DNA of 5,823 bases from Clostridia bacterium (GTDB taxonomy: Bacteria; Bacillota_A; Clostridia; Oscillospirales; CAG-272): assembly GCA_017935805.1 (NCBI GenBank), contig JAGBGV010000341.1, positions 1 to 5,823 of the forward strand. Direction: 5' to 3'. A model generated the notes under the pieces. It did no database searches, was not told where the DNA came from, and was given only the letters and a program-made list of their open reading frames with translations. Each line of letters begins with the position of its first letter. The stretch's first letter is position 1. Below are positions 5,776-5,823 of the stretch, piece after piece. A program made the position numbers and the translations under genes.

Positions 5776-5823
5776 TCAAGAAAAATGAAATATCACAGAA
5801 AATGTGAATATAAAGAACTTCCA

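Overview
The window looks like an ordinary chromosomal stretch from a low-to-mid G+C Gram-positive anaerobe, most likely a gut Clostridia/Oscillospiraceae-type bacterium. This is inferred from strong GGAGG/AAGGAG ribosome sites, near-consensus sigma-A promoters, U-tailed intrinsic terminators, a type II lipoprotein signal, Thr/Pro/Glu-rich surface linkers and the gene families present. No phage, transposase, tRNA, rRNA or CRISPR array is visible.

Every supported gene is on the minus strand, so transcription runs from high to low coordinates. In that order: (1) a short open tail of an unrecognised protein at 5775-5626, cut or broken upstream; (2) an unrecognised 364-residue soluble, charged protein (5590-4496) that is more A+T-rich than its neighbours; (3) a gene-free interval (4495-4177) packed with hairpins, two of them intrinsic terminators, each preceded on the transcribed strand by the same 14-base tag, ending in a near-perfect promoter; (4) a 531-residue secreted lipoprotein with an HEYIH zinc-peptidase motif (4176-2581); (5) a 410-residue cytoplasmic M28-family zinc aminopeptidase (2469-1237); (6) a 180-residue YgjV-family membrane protein (1111-569); (7) the first 137 residues of a membrane-anchored or lipidated protein with a Pro/Glu/Thr-rich exported stalk, cut by the window start (412-1).

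Four of the five main genes have their own recognisable promoter, and three intergenic gaps have a clear intrinsic terminator, so these look like independent single-gene units and not one pathway operon. The exceptions are the M28 gene, after which no clear terminator is visible, and the 364-residue gene, for which no convincing promoter is visible and which may be read from upstream. Two of the products are metallopeptidases (one outside, one inside the cell) and two are surface-exposed with similar T/P/E linkers, but nothing shows that they work together.

The most unusual part is the hairpin-packed interval between 4280 and 4487. The window gives no strong sign of a complete novel system; the lipoprotein peptidase and the tagged double terminator are the items most worth following up.
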